Shown here piece by piece: positions 15,663 to 22,295 of a stretch of 29,655 nucleotides of DNA. The notes under the pieces were generated by a model that was not told where the DNA came from, searched no databases, and was given only the letters and a program-made list of their open reading frames with translations. A program made the translations under genes and the position numbers. The DNA is from a virus. The number at the start of each line of letters is the position of its first letter. Within the stretch, counting starts at the first letter, position 1. The DNA is taken from positions 1-29,655 of the IMG/VR virus record IMGVR_UViG_3300047369_000151; one strand, given 5' to 3'.

Positions 15663-16109
15663 ATGTTAAGTAGTATAATTCAAAAAAAATCAAAAAACGC
15701 TATTGTTAGAAATTCTGAACGATTGGCGTTTAATCGTAGGCACTACTTAAGTGGTACAAGTAATTATGTTTTGTTTCAAGGTGGAGCGACTACAGCGTTC
15801 CCTTATGCTTATGGCAGTATTCCTGTTCCTTTTGATTGCTATGTAACAAGCGTTACAATGACTGCTAATAAATACAGTAGTTATGGCACACCGACAGGAA
15901 CAAGTGCAACAGTACAGATATACAAAAACGACCACTTAACACAAATAGGAACTAAAACCTTAACTTATACGCCAAGCGAAAATATGCGCTTAACATTTGA
16001 TTTTGAACACGATGTGACAATAAGTAGAAATGACAAAATTTGGGTACGTTGGCAGTCAAACGGAATTTGGCGTTATGTTGATAGTACAGTAATTTTAACA
16101 GAAAGATAA
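15663..16109 (+). CDS. Putative fibre-module structural protein (beta-sandwich)
   Basis: A 148-residue beta-rich protein. A basic N-terminus (about 25 residues) is followed by a compact domain with alternating strands, including YGSIPVPFDCYVTSVTMTAN, ATVQIYKNDHLTQIGTKTL and DKIWVRWQSNGIWRYVDSTV. The layout resembles small jelly-roll or carbohydrate-binding-type virion domains, but I cannot name a family. It lies between the two fibre genes and is coupled to both, which favours a role in the host-recognition apparatus. Confidence 0.5.
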   Translation: MLSSIIQKKSKNAIVRNSERLAFNRRHYLSGTSNYVLFQGGATTAFPYAYGSIPVPFDCYVTSVTMTANKYSSYGTPTGTSATVQIYKNDHLTQIGTKTLTYTPSENMRLTFDFEHDVTISRNDKIWVRWQSNGIWRYVDSTVILTER

Positions 16110-17338
16110 TGGAAAACCCTAAATTAGCACTAATACCAAGCGGATACAAAAGCGGTAAAGTATATTCTATATTGCCGAATGATGCTACAAGCGATTTTGA
16201 CTATGAAAGAAATGGTAATGCTTCAAGGGTGCGTAAAGATGGACTTATTGAGGAATTAACAGTAGATGATACACCAAGATTAGATTGGTTAAATAGCAAC
16301 TGTCCGAGTTTACTTTTAGAGCCTCAACGAACAAATTTACAAGTATATTCAGAGCAATTTGATAACGCAACTTGGAGTAAATCAAATTCAACTATTGAGG
16401 CAAATAGTATTATAAGTCCTAATGGCGAATTAACCGCTGATAAGTTAATAGCAAACACAGTAACTACAAGTCATTTTATTCAAGATACTTTTAGCGGTTT
16501 ATCTACTTCAAGCGAAGCTACATTTTCTATTTTTGTAAAAAAAGCAGAGATAAGTCAATTACAACTATTGTGTTCCCAAAACACAAGTCCTTTCACGAAT
16601 TGGGCAAGATTAAATTTTGACTTAGATACTTTATCTGATTTTGGCACTACTATTGGAACATTTGGCTATGAAGATTATGGTAATGGGTGGATAAGAGTTT
16701 TTGTAACAGGAACGCCAACAAGTACAAGTGCGCTAATTAGAATTACATTATATAAAAATTTTAGTAGTTCTTTTACAGGTAATAATATTGACGGACTTTA
16801 TTTGTTTGGCGCACAAGTAGAGCAAGGAAAGTATGCTACAAGCTATATAAAAACAGAAGCAAGTACAGTAACAAGATTAAAAGATGAGTGTTTAAATGGT
16901 GGTGATAGTGATTTGTTTGATATTACAGAAGGTAGTTGGTTTTTAGATTTAGTGCCTTATGAAATTTCATCATCAAGAGAGATTACTATTCACGATGGAA
17001 CAAACAGTAACAGATTGTTATTACAATTTCAAAGCAATAATACTCAAGTAAGATTAGTGGTTGTAAGTGGTGGAAGTATTGGGGTAAGTTTATATGAGCC
17101 AATAACTATAAACACAAGAAATAAAATATTAGTTACTTTTAAAGAAAACGAATTTAAGGTTTATATAAATGGAACTTTAGAGGGTACAGATACAAGCGGA
17201 AATATACCGACAGGTTTAGATACTTTTAACTTCTCAAACGTTTCAGGTAGTAATAACTTTGAGGGCAAATTGTACGATACAAGAGTTTACGATAGAGTAT
17301 TAACAAATGCAGAAGCAATAGAATTAACAACACTATGA
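16109..17338 (+). CDS. Tail fibre protein with C-terminal LamG/concanavalin-like domain
   Basis: A 409-residue protein. The N-terminal 80 residues contain PKLALIPSGYKSGKVYSILP, then PRLDWLNSNCPSLLLEPQRT, a very characteristic opening for Bacteroidota phage fibre proteins. The middle (about 80-250) is a beta-sandwich like phage head-spike or carbohydrate-binding domains, ending LFGAQVEQGKYATSYIKT. The C-terminal part (about 275-409) has the LamG/concanavalin pattern: SWFLDLVPYEISSSREITIH, LVTFKENEFKVYINGTLEGT and FEGKLYDTRVYDRVLTNAEA. Such domains bind glycans. Together with the DUF285 fibre it probably decides host range. Confidence 0.65.
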   Translation: MENPKLALIPSGYKSGKVYSILPNDATSDFDYERNGNASRVRKDGLIEELTVDDTPRLDWLNSNCPSLLLEPQRTNLQVYSEQFDNATWSKSNSTIEANSIISPNGELTADKLIANTVTTSHFIQDTFSGLSTSSEATFSIFVKKAEISQLQLLCSQNTSPFTNWARLNFDLDTLSDFGTTIGTFGYEDYGNGWIRVFVTGTPTSTSALIRITLYKNFSSSFTGNNIDGLYLFGAQVEQGKYATSYIKTEASTVTRLKDECLNGGDSDLFDITEGSWFLDLVPYEISSSREITIHDGTNSNRLLLQFQSNNTQVRLVVVSGGSIGVSLYEPITINTRNKILVTFKENEFKVYINGTLEGTDTSGNIPTGLDTFNFSNVSGSNNFEGKLYDTRVYDRVLTNAEAIELTTL

Positions 17339-17667
17339 TAAAAGTAGGAAAATACATATTTGATAGCGAGGAACAAGCTGAAACTAAAATAAAAGGTTTA
17401 GGAGTAGACAAAGACGAAAACGGAATAGAATACCCAACGCACAGCCACGCTATTGTAAGACTTGGACACGAAGTAATAGAAGAGGGTGAAACTGATGCAG
17501 AGGGTAATGTAATTAAAGATACTGTACTTAGTGAAAATTACTTAATAGATGTAGTATGGAACGGAATAGAAGAACACCCTTATGGATGGAAAAGTTATGC
17601 AGTAACGCCAAGCGGTGAGCCACTACACAACTTTTATGGTATTGATTATTTAGAAAATAAAATGTAA
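17335..17667 (+). CDS. Conserved small protein downstream of fibre genes
   Basis: A 110-residue acidic protein with KVGKYIFDSEEQAETKIKGL near the start and YLIDVVWNGIEEHPYGWKSY followed by HNFYGIDYLENK at the end. The HPYGWKSY...FYG.DY pattern is familiar from flavobacterial phages at this position. No enzyme motif. The start overlaps the fibre stop by four bases. A tail-fibre chaperone or minor virion protein are both possible; function unknown. Confidence 0.5.
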   Translation: MIKVGKYIFDSEEQAETKIKGLGVDKDENGIEYPTHSHAIVRLGHEVIEEGETDAEGNVIKDTVLSENYLIDVVWNGIEEHPYGWKSYAVTPSGEPLHNFYGIDYLENKM

Positions 17668-17671
17668 TAAA

Positions 17672-17770
17672 ATGGTAAAAGGACTAAGATACTTAGCAGA
17701 TAAAATAGAAGCGTTACAATTTTGGTTAATCGCTAAATGGAATAACTTTTTAAAAGGGTTGATGTTATGA
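17672..17770 (+). CDS. Very small protein at start of lysis cassette
   Basis: A 32-residue frame, MVKGLRYLADKIEALQFWLI..., amphipathic and weakly hydrophobic (LQFWLIAKWNNFL). It sits four bases after the previous stop and shares an ATGA with the next membrane protein. The spacing supports translation. It could be a lysis regulator or short membrane-active peptide; this is only inferred from location. Confidence 0.45.
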   Translation: MVKGLRYLADKIEALQFWLIAKWNNFLKGLML

Positions 17771-17934
17771 GTGTAGGCGATTTGAGATTAGCGTTTTTTA
17801 ATGCTATTAGCTTAGGGGTAAGTTTTACGCACGTTGAGAATAGTTTAAAAATTATTCTTTTATTAGCTTCTATTGTATATACGTTTCAGAAAATATACGA
17901 AACACACAAGAAAAAAAATGACAAAGAACTTTAA
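17767..17934 (+). CDS. Small membrane protein, holin candidate
   Basis: A 55-residue protein with one hydrophobic segment (about residues 27-42, LKIILLLASIVYTF) and a highly charged C-terminus (KKKNDKEL). A first, weaker hydrophobic segment spans residues 9-20. Size, topology and the charged tail fit small holins. It overlaps the M15 endolysin gene start by 17 bases. Either this or the protein at 18323 is the pore-forming holin; the other may be an antiholin or accessory protein. Confidence 0.55.
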   Translation: MSVGDLRLAFFNAISLGVSFTHVENSLKIILLLASIVYTFQKIYETHKKKNDKEL

Positions 17935-18319
17935 AAGACAGGAATTTGAATGCAAGGGTACTTGTAATAAGTGCAAAAAGCAAACGAGTATGCCTTTAGA
18001 GGTTTACGAGAATGTAATAAAACTTGCAGGACAATTACAAATACTTAGAGATTATGTAGGTAGACCTGTACGTATAAATTCTGCATATAGATGCGCACCA
18101 CATAACACCAATGTAGGTGGTTCTGAAACTTCACAACACATATACGGAAAAGCAGCGGACATTACAATACAGAGTTTGAAACCAATTGAGGTATATGCCA
18201 TTATAGAGGATTTAATAGATTTTGGTGTAATGCTTCAAGGTGGTTTAGGTTTGTACGATACGTTTGTGCATTACGATATACGCAAAACCAGAGCAAGATG
18301 GGACTACTCAACTAAATAA
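17918..18319 (+). CDS. Endolysin, peptidase M15A-like
   Basis: A 133-residue zinc peptidase that cuts the peptide stems of peptidoglycan to release progeny. RINSAYRCAPHN is followed by SQHIYGKAADI, giving zinc ligands His74 and Asp81. LYDTFVHYDIR gives His118 as the third ligand. This is the M15A D-Ala-D-Ala carboxypeptidase-like pattern used by many phage endolysins. The N-terminus has an odd Cys cluster (CKGTCNKC). I chose the ATG at 17918 because the family begins just before NFKRQEFEC; the frame stays open upstream to 17873 but that start would lie deep in the holin gene. No signal peptide, so release depends on a holin. Confidence 0.8.
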   Translation: MTKNFKRQEFECKGTCNKCKKQTSMPLEVYENVIKLAGQLQILRDYVGRPVRINSAYRCAPHNTNVGGSETSQHIYGKAADITIQSLKPIEVYAIIEDLIDFGVMLQGGLGLYDTFVHYDIRKTRARWDYSTK

Positions 18320-18322
18320 ATT

Positions 18323-18805
18323 ATGTCTAAAAAAAGCTACAAAGAACGAAACGGAACAACAAGGGTGGGCGATGCCCTAAGATGGCTTGTAAAACAAGGT
18401 AAAAACGTTGCACCAAGCATATTAGATGCAGCAGGTAGCATTACAGGTATTGATAGCTTAAAAGACCTTGCAAAACAAATTGAGGGTAGCACACAAATAT
18501 CAGAAGCGGATAAGGAACTTCTATTAGAGGAACTTAGGTACGATATGTTAGAAATGCAAGAAACTACTAAAAGGTGGGTAAGCGACAACCAAACAGATAG
18601 CTATTTAACACGCAATATAAGACCTTTAACGTTGGCTTTTTTAACCGCTACACTATTTGTATATATTATCTTAGATAGTTCATTAGAGGGCTTTAAAATA
18701 GATAGTAATTGGATAGACCTACTTTCTTCACTATTATTATTGGTCTATGGTGGTTATTTCGGTATGCGTAGTGCTGAAAAAATCACTAAACATTGGAAAA
18801 AGTAA
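18323..18805 (+). CDS. Holin-like membrane protein (3TM holin superfamily type)
   Basis: A 160-residue protein. The N-terminal 95 residues are soluble and helical, with a short charged coiled coil (EADKELLLEELRYDMLEMQE). NIRPLTLAFL leads into a membrane helix (about 101-117), then a second helix (131-147) and a short basic tail. The 'TRNIRPL' entry to the first membrane segment and the overall build resemble holins of the GTA_holin_3TM type. It is the last gene of the late region and lies four bases after the endolysin. Confidence 0.65.
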   Translation: MSKKSYKERNGTTRVGDALRWLVKQGKNVAPSILDAAGSITGIDSLKDLAKQIEGSTQISEADKELLLEELRYDMLEMQETTKRWVSDNQTDSYLTRNIRPLTLAFLTATLFVYIILDSSLEGFKIDSNWIDLLSSLLLLVYGGYFGMRSAEKITKHWKK

Positions 18806-18836
18806 TTTTTTTCTTTTTTTTCTAAAAATAAATATA

Positions 18837-18844
18837 TAACTTTG
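18837..18844 (+). promoter_or_regulatory. Candidate host-type promoter (-7 element) for ninG region
   Basis: TAACTTTG matches the Bacteroidota -7 consensus TAnnTTTG and is followed by CAC, as is common in that group. No clear TTTG -33 element lies at the right distance, so activation may be needed. Transcription would start near 18851 and read through the 40-bp repeats into ninG. Confidence 0.45.
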
Positions 18845-18869
18845 CACTATTTATTATAAAAAAGTGTTT

Positions 18870-18975
18870 TCTAAATAATTAGATATAAATATATTTCTAA
18901 ATAATTAGTAAAATAGAAATATAAAAAAATATATCTCTAAATAAATAGAGAAATAGAAATATAAATAAATAAAAA
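18870..18975. repeat. Iterated 40-bp repeats, candidate origin or operator
   Basis: Two adjacent 40-bp units (18896-18935 and 18936-18975) share TCTAAATAA at their starts and AAATAGAAATATAAA 15 bases in. A truncated copy of the first 13 bases lies at 18870-18882. The TCTAA...TTAGA core is an inverted repeat (18870-18883), as is CTCTA-N6-TAGAG (18935-18950). The region is nearly pure A+T, sits between late and early modules and contains no gene. Iterons plus easily melted DNA suggest a replication origin; a repressor or activator operator is the alternative. Confidence 0.5.
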
Positions 18976-19023
18976 ATAAGTTATAAATAAATATAAGATA
19001 TTTGTAGTGTATTCAATAGCGAA

Positions 19024-19425
19024 ATGGCAAAAAAGAAAACTTTAAAATATTGGAAGAATAAAATAGACAAACCATTTCACGAATATATAAGACGTAGAGA
19101 TGCGGATAACAATACAGGATATTGTAATTGTATATCTTGCGGTAAAAAGGTACACTTCACAGAAACAGATGCAGGACACTTTATTGGTAGACAACACTTA
19201 ATCACAAGGTACGATGAAAGGAATGTACACGCACAATGTAGGAAGTGTAATAGATTTGAGTATGGTAGACAGTATGAATATAGTATAGCTTTAGGAAGTG
19301 ATTTAGCTGATGAACTATTGCAAAAGTCAAGAGGGGTACTAAAACTAACAGACCCTGAATGGTTAGAAATATTTAACGAATACAAAACAAAACTACAGGA
19401 ACTAAAAGACAAACAAAATTTTTAG
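19024..19425 (+). CDS. ninG: NinG-like recombination nuclease
   Basis: A 133-residue protein matching lambda NinG (Rap), which is linked to Holliday-junction/recombination-intermediate processing. Visible features are CNCISCG (Cys34, 36, 39), DAGHFIGRQHLITRYDERNV with His52, and HAQCRKCNRFEYG (Cys72, 75). Together they make an HNH-like zinc-finger nuclease centre. The C-terminal 35 residues are a Lys/Glu-rich helix. Full-length NinG is longer, so this is the core form common in Bacteroidota phages. It is the first gene after the iterated repeats and ends its own short transcription unit. Confidence 0.8.
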   Translation: MAKKKTLKYWKNKIDKPFHEYIRRRDADNNTGYCNCISCGKKVHFTETDAGHFIGRQHLITRYDERNVHAQCRKCNRFEYGRQYEYSIALGSDLADELLQKSRGVLKLTDPEWLEIFNEYKTKLQELKDKQNF

Positions 19426-19471
19426 TTAATAAGTCCTAAAAACATTTTACATTTAAAACTATAATAAGTAG

Positions 19472-19479
19472 TATATTTG
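19472..19479 (+). promoter_or_regulatory. Candidate host-type promoter for a small RNA
   Basis: TATATTTG fits the -7 element exactly. A weak ATTTAAA lies in place of the -33 TTTG. A transcript from here would begin near 19486 and reach the terminator at 19541-19565. Confidence 0.35.
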
Positions 19480-19485
19480 AGTAAC

Positions 19486-19565
19486 CAACTAAATTGTTTG
19501 TTATTGTTTTCTTTAATGCTGTTTTTAACAGACGATTAAGCCACCTATAAAAAGGTGGTTTTTTT
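19486..19565 (+). ncRNA. Candidate small RNA or ninG 3' UTR
   Basis: About 80 nt bounded by a candidate promoter and a clear terminator, with no conserved protein. It contains a CTGTT-TTT-AACAG hairpin (19519-19531) directly before the terminator hairpin. A seven-codon frame (ATG at 19516, TAA at 19537-19539) ends just before the terminator and could be chance. The region may simply be the 3' UTR of ninG. Low confidence as an independent RNA. Confidence 0.3.
19541..19565 (+). terminator. Rho-independent terminator
   Basis: CCACCT (19541-19546) pairs with AGGTGG (19553-19558) over an ATAAAA loop and runs into seven T. It ends the ninG (and candidate small RNA) transcript before the next early promoter. 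Confidence 0.85.
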
Positions 19566-19592
19566 GTGTTCAGAAAAAAAAGTTGTTTAAAA

Positions 19593-19625
19593 TTTGTTTA
19601 TATAAAATATTTTTTGTTAAATTTG
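19593..19625 (+). promoter_or_regulatory. Host-type early promoter 1
   Basis: TTTG (19593-19596) and TAAATTTG (19618-19625) are separated by 21 bases, matching the Bacteroidota -33/-7 promoter. The leader ends AAAACAATAACTTATG. Its GTTTAAAATTTGTTTATA block is shared with the promoter at 29419. It drives the early operon starting at 19653. Confidence 0.7.
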
Positions 19626-19652
19626 TGTTAGTATTAATTAAAACAATAACTT

Positions 19653-19853
19653 ATGACACTATTAGAAAGATTACACCCTTATTATGAGGACAGATTAACC
19701 GCAGCTAATTTACAGTACCCTAACTTAGTAGCGAGTATTACAGATGCTTTAGACGAAGTAGAATTTGTAACAGAGTTAAAGTACGGAACTATAATGGATT
19801 TAAACACCTTTTGTGGTAATGTTTCAAGTCCTTTTGATTACTTTACTGAATAG
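19653..19853 (+). CDS. Small early protein, unknown
   Basis: A 66-residue acidic protein, MTLLERLHPYYEDRLTAANL..., with no membrane segment or known motif. It is the first gene behind early promoter 1 and so would be among the first proteins made after infection, when small host-takeover proteins are usually produced. I do not recognise it; this role is only suggested by position. Confidence 0.55.
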   Translation: MTLLERLHPYYEDRLTAANLQYPNLVASITDALDEVEFVTELKYGTIMDLNTFCGNVSSPFDYFTE

Positions 19854-19855
19854 CT

Positions 19856-19996
19856 ATGACACATTACGAGGACGTTAAACGAGCAGCAACCCCAACGACA
19901 ATAGACTATTTAAATGCAAGAGTAAAAGCATTAGAAAGTAGAGTAGAATACTTAGAAGCAATATTAGAAGTAGAATATTTAAACAAAGAACAATGA
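19856..19996 (+). CDS. Small coiled-coil early protein
   Basis: A 46-residue frame whose C-terminal 30 residues form a regular heptad pattern (LNARVKALESRVEYLEAILE), a short coiled coil likely to dimerise. It starts three bases after the previous stop and shares an ATGA with the next gene. Short coiled-coil peptides like this are common in Bacteroidota phage early regions; function unknown. Confidence 0.55.
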   Translation: MTHYEDVKRAATPTTIDYLNARVKALESRVEYLEAILEVEYLNKEQ

Positions 19997-20265
19997 CAAT
20001 AAGTAAATTAAAAGATTTAATAGGATTAAAAGTACTTTTTAAAGTTGAATATGATGATTACTACAAAGAAGTAATTGGTATAGTAAGTAATGCGTTTTTA
20101 GATGCTTATTACTTTAATGAAAAACAAAATGAGCCTATTTACGCTTTAGTGTGCTTTACACCTGTAGATGACAAAAAAGTATATAAAGATATTTCTGAAG
20201 ATGAATATATTTCTATCTTTGAAGAAACATATAATTTAGAGGATATAATAACAATTATAAATTAA
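19993..20265 (+). CDS. Early protein, unknown
   Basis: A 90-residue acidic protein. The first half (LIGLKVLFKVEYDDYYKEVI) looks like a small beta-barrel-type domain and the last part is acidic and helical. No catalytic motif. Its start overlaps the coiled-coil gene and the next gene follows after four bases. It is part of the early operon headed by promoter 1. Not recognised. Confidence 0.55.
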   Translation: MTISKLKDLIGLKVLFKVEYDDYYKEVIGIVSNAFLDAYYFNEKQNEPIYALVCFTPVDDKKVYKDISEDEYISIFEETYNLEDIITIIN

Positions 20266-20269
20266 AACA

Positions 20270-20692
20270 ATGAACAAACAAAAACTAACAGAGTTGTACA
20301 AAAAGTATAACCTAACAAAAGATGATTTTTTTAAGCATCAACACTACACCATTATTACTAGACAAGGTATTGATAAGATACAGGCACTAGAACAAATGAG
20401 TGTTAATTATGAGGTAATTAAATGTGAGCCTAATTTTGCAGTATTTAAAGCACTTGCACAAAAAGACGGTAAAAGCATAGAAACCTTTGGAAGTGCGCTA
20501 AAAGGCGACACATACAAAGAGGGAAATACTAATTCTTGGTATGTAGCTGAGATGGCAGAGAAACGTGCAATGAGCCGAGCAGTTCTGAAACTAACAGGAT
20601 TTTACGAACTTGGTGTATTTGGCGAAGATGAAAGCGACAGCTTCAAAAAACCTAAAACAGAAAACAAAGTAGAATATAAAACCCTTAAATAA
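20270..20692 (+). CDS. Conserved phage protein, possible recombination/replication accessory
   Basis: A 140-residue protein with HYTIITRQGIDKIQALEQMS, then IETFGSALKGDTYKEGNT, then YVAEMAEKRAMSRAVLKLTG and FYELGVFGEDESD. The central AEMAEKRA..RAVLKL helix recalls the pattern in several phage single-strand annealing or Rad52/Erf-like proteins. The protein is short for those families and I would not assign it on that basis. It sits immediately before the SSB-like gene, which supports a DNA-metabolism role. I recognise the sequence type from flavobacterial phages but not a proven function. Confidence 0.5.
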   Translation: MNKQKLTELYKKYNLTKDDFFKHQHYTIITRQGIDKIQALEQMSVNYEVIKCEPNFAVFKALAQKDGKSIETFGSALKGDTYKEGNTNSWYVAEMAEKRAMSRAVLKLTGFYELGVFGEDESDSFKKPKTENKVEYKTLK

Positions 20693-20698
20693 ATAAAT

Positions 20699-21004
20699 AT
20701 GAGTGCATTAATTAATTTTAGTCTAAGAGTAGACAAACTACCAAAAGAAAAGTTTATCGCAGGAAAAGATGGTGCGGTATACGTCAATTTAACAATGTCT
20801 GTAAACGACGAAACACGATACGGAAACAACACAGGTATCTATGTTAGTCAAACACAAGAAGAACGTGAAGCGAAAAAACAAAAGACTTACATAGGCAACG
20901 GAAAAGTTGTTTGGAACAACGGAACTATTGTAAACGCTGAAAAAGAAGTACAGGAAGCTGTACAAGAACACCCAAAAGAAGAAACAGCAGACCTACCATT
21001 TTAA
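20699..21004 (+). CDS. SSB-like protein with acidic DLPF tail
   Basis: A 101-residue protein. Residues 1-55 have an OB-fold-like strand pattern (INFSLRVDKLPKEKF, AVYVNLTMSVNDETRYG). A Lys/Glu-rich segment (TQEEREAKKQKTYIGNGKVV) follows. The C-terminus is acidic and ends ADLPF, like the DDDIPF tip by which SSB proteins recruit partner enzymes. It is shorter than bacterial SSB and divergent. A terminator follows 14 bases after the stop. The role proposed is coating single-stranded DNA during replication or recombination; it rests on the tail and the fold pattern. Confidence 0.55.
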   Translation: MSALINFSLRVDKLPKEKFIAGKDGAVYVNLTMSVNDETRYGNNTGIYVSQTQEEREAKKQKTYIGNGKVVWNNGTIVNAEKEVQEAVQEHPKEETADLPF

Positions 21005-21017
21005 TTTTTTCATAATC

Positions 21018-21044
21018 AAGGGGGGTTTTTTACCCCCTTTTTTT
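21018..21044 (+). terminator. Rho-independent terminator after SSB-like gene
   Basis: AAGGGGG pairs with CCCCCTT around a T-rich loop and continues into seven T. The G and C runs are unusual in this AT-rich genome, so the structure should be strong. It separates the SSB operon from the GIY-YIG gene. Confidence 0.85.
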
Positions 21045-21045
21045 A

Positions 21046-21053
21046 TACCTTTA
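21046..21053 (+). promoter_or_regulatory. Weak candidate promoter for GIY-YIG gene
   Basis: TACCTTTA differs from TAnnTTTG only at the last base and lies 18 bases before the ATG, directly behind a terminator. No -33 element is evident. Some start is needed here unless read-through suffices. Confidence 0.25.
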
Positions 21054-21070
21054 TAGAAAACAATAATACA

Positions 21071-21424
21071 ATGAATAGTAGATTAAAATATTTTGGAATA
21101 GATTTTATTGAATATGATTTAAAAAATAATAAACCTTATTTTTGTTTTGGTAGGAATAATATTAACACAGTTTATGTTTTATTAAACAATAATAAAGCAA
21201 TATATGTAGGTCAAACTATTTATATTAGAGATAGATTAATGTCGCATAGATTAAATAAAGATATTGACAAAGTTTATATTTCAAAAATTAACAATTTTAA
21301 AGAATATGAAAATATAGATAAATGTTATAAACATAATAAAATAATAGACATATTAGAAAGAAACTTGATAAGAAACTTAAACCCTAAATATAATATACAA
21401 CATAAGAAAACAATAACTAACTAA
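21071..21424 (+). CDS. GIY-YIG family endonuclease
   Basis: A 117-residue protein with the GIY-YIG core: VYVLL (34-38), then AIYVGQTIYIRDRLMSHR with YVG at 45-47 and Arg53. Glu96 sits in DILERNLIRNLNPKYN near the end. These are the tyrosines, arginine and metal-binding glutamate of the family. There is no obvious DNA-binding tail, so it resembles small stand-alone phage nucleases that cut host DNA, resolve branches or act as free-standing homing enzymes. Codon use is even more AT-rich than its neighbours (many AAT, ATA, TTA), and it is isolated between a terminator and the ATPase gene, which suggests a separately acquired gene. Confidence 0.75.
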   Translation: MNSRLKYFGIDFIEYDLKNNKPYFCFGRNNINTVYVLLNNNKAIYVGQTIYIRDRLMSHRLNKDIDKVYISKINNFKEYENIDKCYKHNKIIDILERNLIRNLNPKYNIQHKKTITN

Positions 21425-21428
21425 AGAA

Positions 21429-22295
21429 ATGACAGAGGAACAAACTACACAAAATATGCTGATGGAACTTATAAAAGAGGAGTGTACAATAAACACTACC
21501 GAAGTTATGGAGTACCCACCTACAGCATTGAGTTTAGGCGAAAAAACAATAGACACAAAAGGTGGCGAATTAACGTTCCCTATACCAATAGGAACTTATG
21601 GGAACTTTAGCTTTGTACAAGCACCACCTAAAACAAAGAAAACATTTTTTGTATCACTACTTGCATCAGTATATTTAAGTGGTGGTAATAATTTTGGAGG
21701 TAAGATAAAAGGACATAGAGAGGGTAAGTGCTTAATACACTTTGATACAGAGCAAGGACATTGGCACTCTCAACGAGTATTTAAAAGGGTTGTAGATATG
21801 GCAAACGTTAAAGACGTTGGTTGCTACCAGACCTTTGCATTAAGAACGATAAGCTACAAACAAAGATTACAATTTATAGAGTTTATCCTTAAAGAAAATA
21901 AAGACAAAAACGGACTTGTAATAATAGATGGTATTGCGGATTTAGTAAGTGATGTAAACAACTTAGAAGAAAGCAATTTGTGTGTTCAGAAAATAATGGA
22001 ATGGAGTGCTAAATTTAATTGTCACATAATAACGGTTATCCATAGCAATTATGGTAGTGATAAACCAACAGGACACTTAGGAAGTTTTTTAGAAAAGAAA
22101 ACAGAAACACAGATACAATTAGAGGCAAACACAGTTAATAAGGAATGGGTTACAGTAAGCTGTAAGCGGTCAAGGGGTTATGCCTTTGAAACGTTTAGCT
22201 TTAGTATTAACGAGTTTGGGTTGCCATTTGTAGTAGGCGAGATATACGACCCTTTAGAATATTTTGTAGTACCTAAAAAGAAATTATTAGAATGA
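21429..22295 (+). CDS. RecA-fold ATPase, RepA/Sak4-like
   Basis: A 288-residue P-loop ATPase. The Walker A position reads APPKTKKTFF (65-74), lacking the usual leading glycine. CLIHFDTEQ (101-109) follows, then Walker B LVIIDGIADLV (163-173), the sensor TVIHSNYG (202-209) and GHLGSFLEKKTET (215-227). This order and the 'ID..aDL......H.N....GHlGs' pattern match RepA-like (KaiC/DnaB-core) ATPases in Bacteroidota phages and plasmids. It could act as a hexameric replication helicase or as a Sak4-type single-strand annealing ATPase. The next gene overlaps it by four bases. Confidence 0.65.
   Translation: MTEEQTTQNMLMELIKEECTINTTEVMEYPPTALSLGEKTIDTKGGELTFPIPIGTYGNFSFVQAPPKTKKTFFVSLLASVYLSGGNNFGGKIKGHREGKCLIHFDTEQGHWHSQRVFKRVVDMANVKDVGCYQTFALRTISYKQRLQFIEFILKENKDKNGLVIIDGIADLVSDVNNLEESNLCVQKIMEWSAKFNCHIITVIHSNYGSDKPTGHLGSFLEKKTETQIQLEANTVNKEWVTVSCKRSRGYAFETFSFSINEFGLPFVVGEIYDPLEYFVVPKKKLLE

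Noticed and set aside
17873-17917. Upstream extension of the endolysin frame
   Set aside because: The extra residues lie inside the holin-like gene and the protein family begins at the ATG at 17918.
18870-18975. The 40-bp repeats as a CRISPR array
   Set aside because: The units are directly adjacent, imperfect and nearly pure A+T, with no unique spacers and no cas genes.
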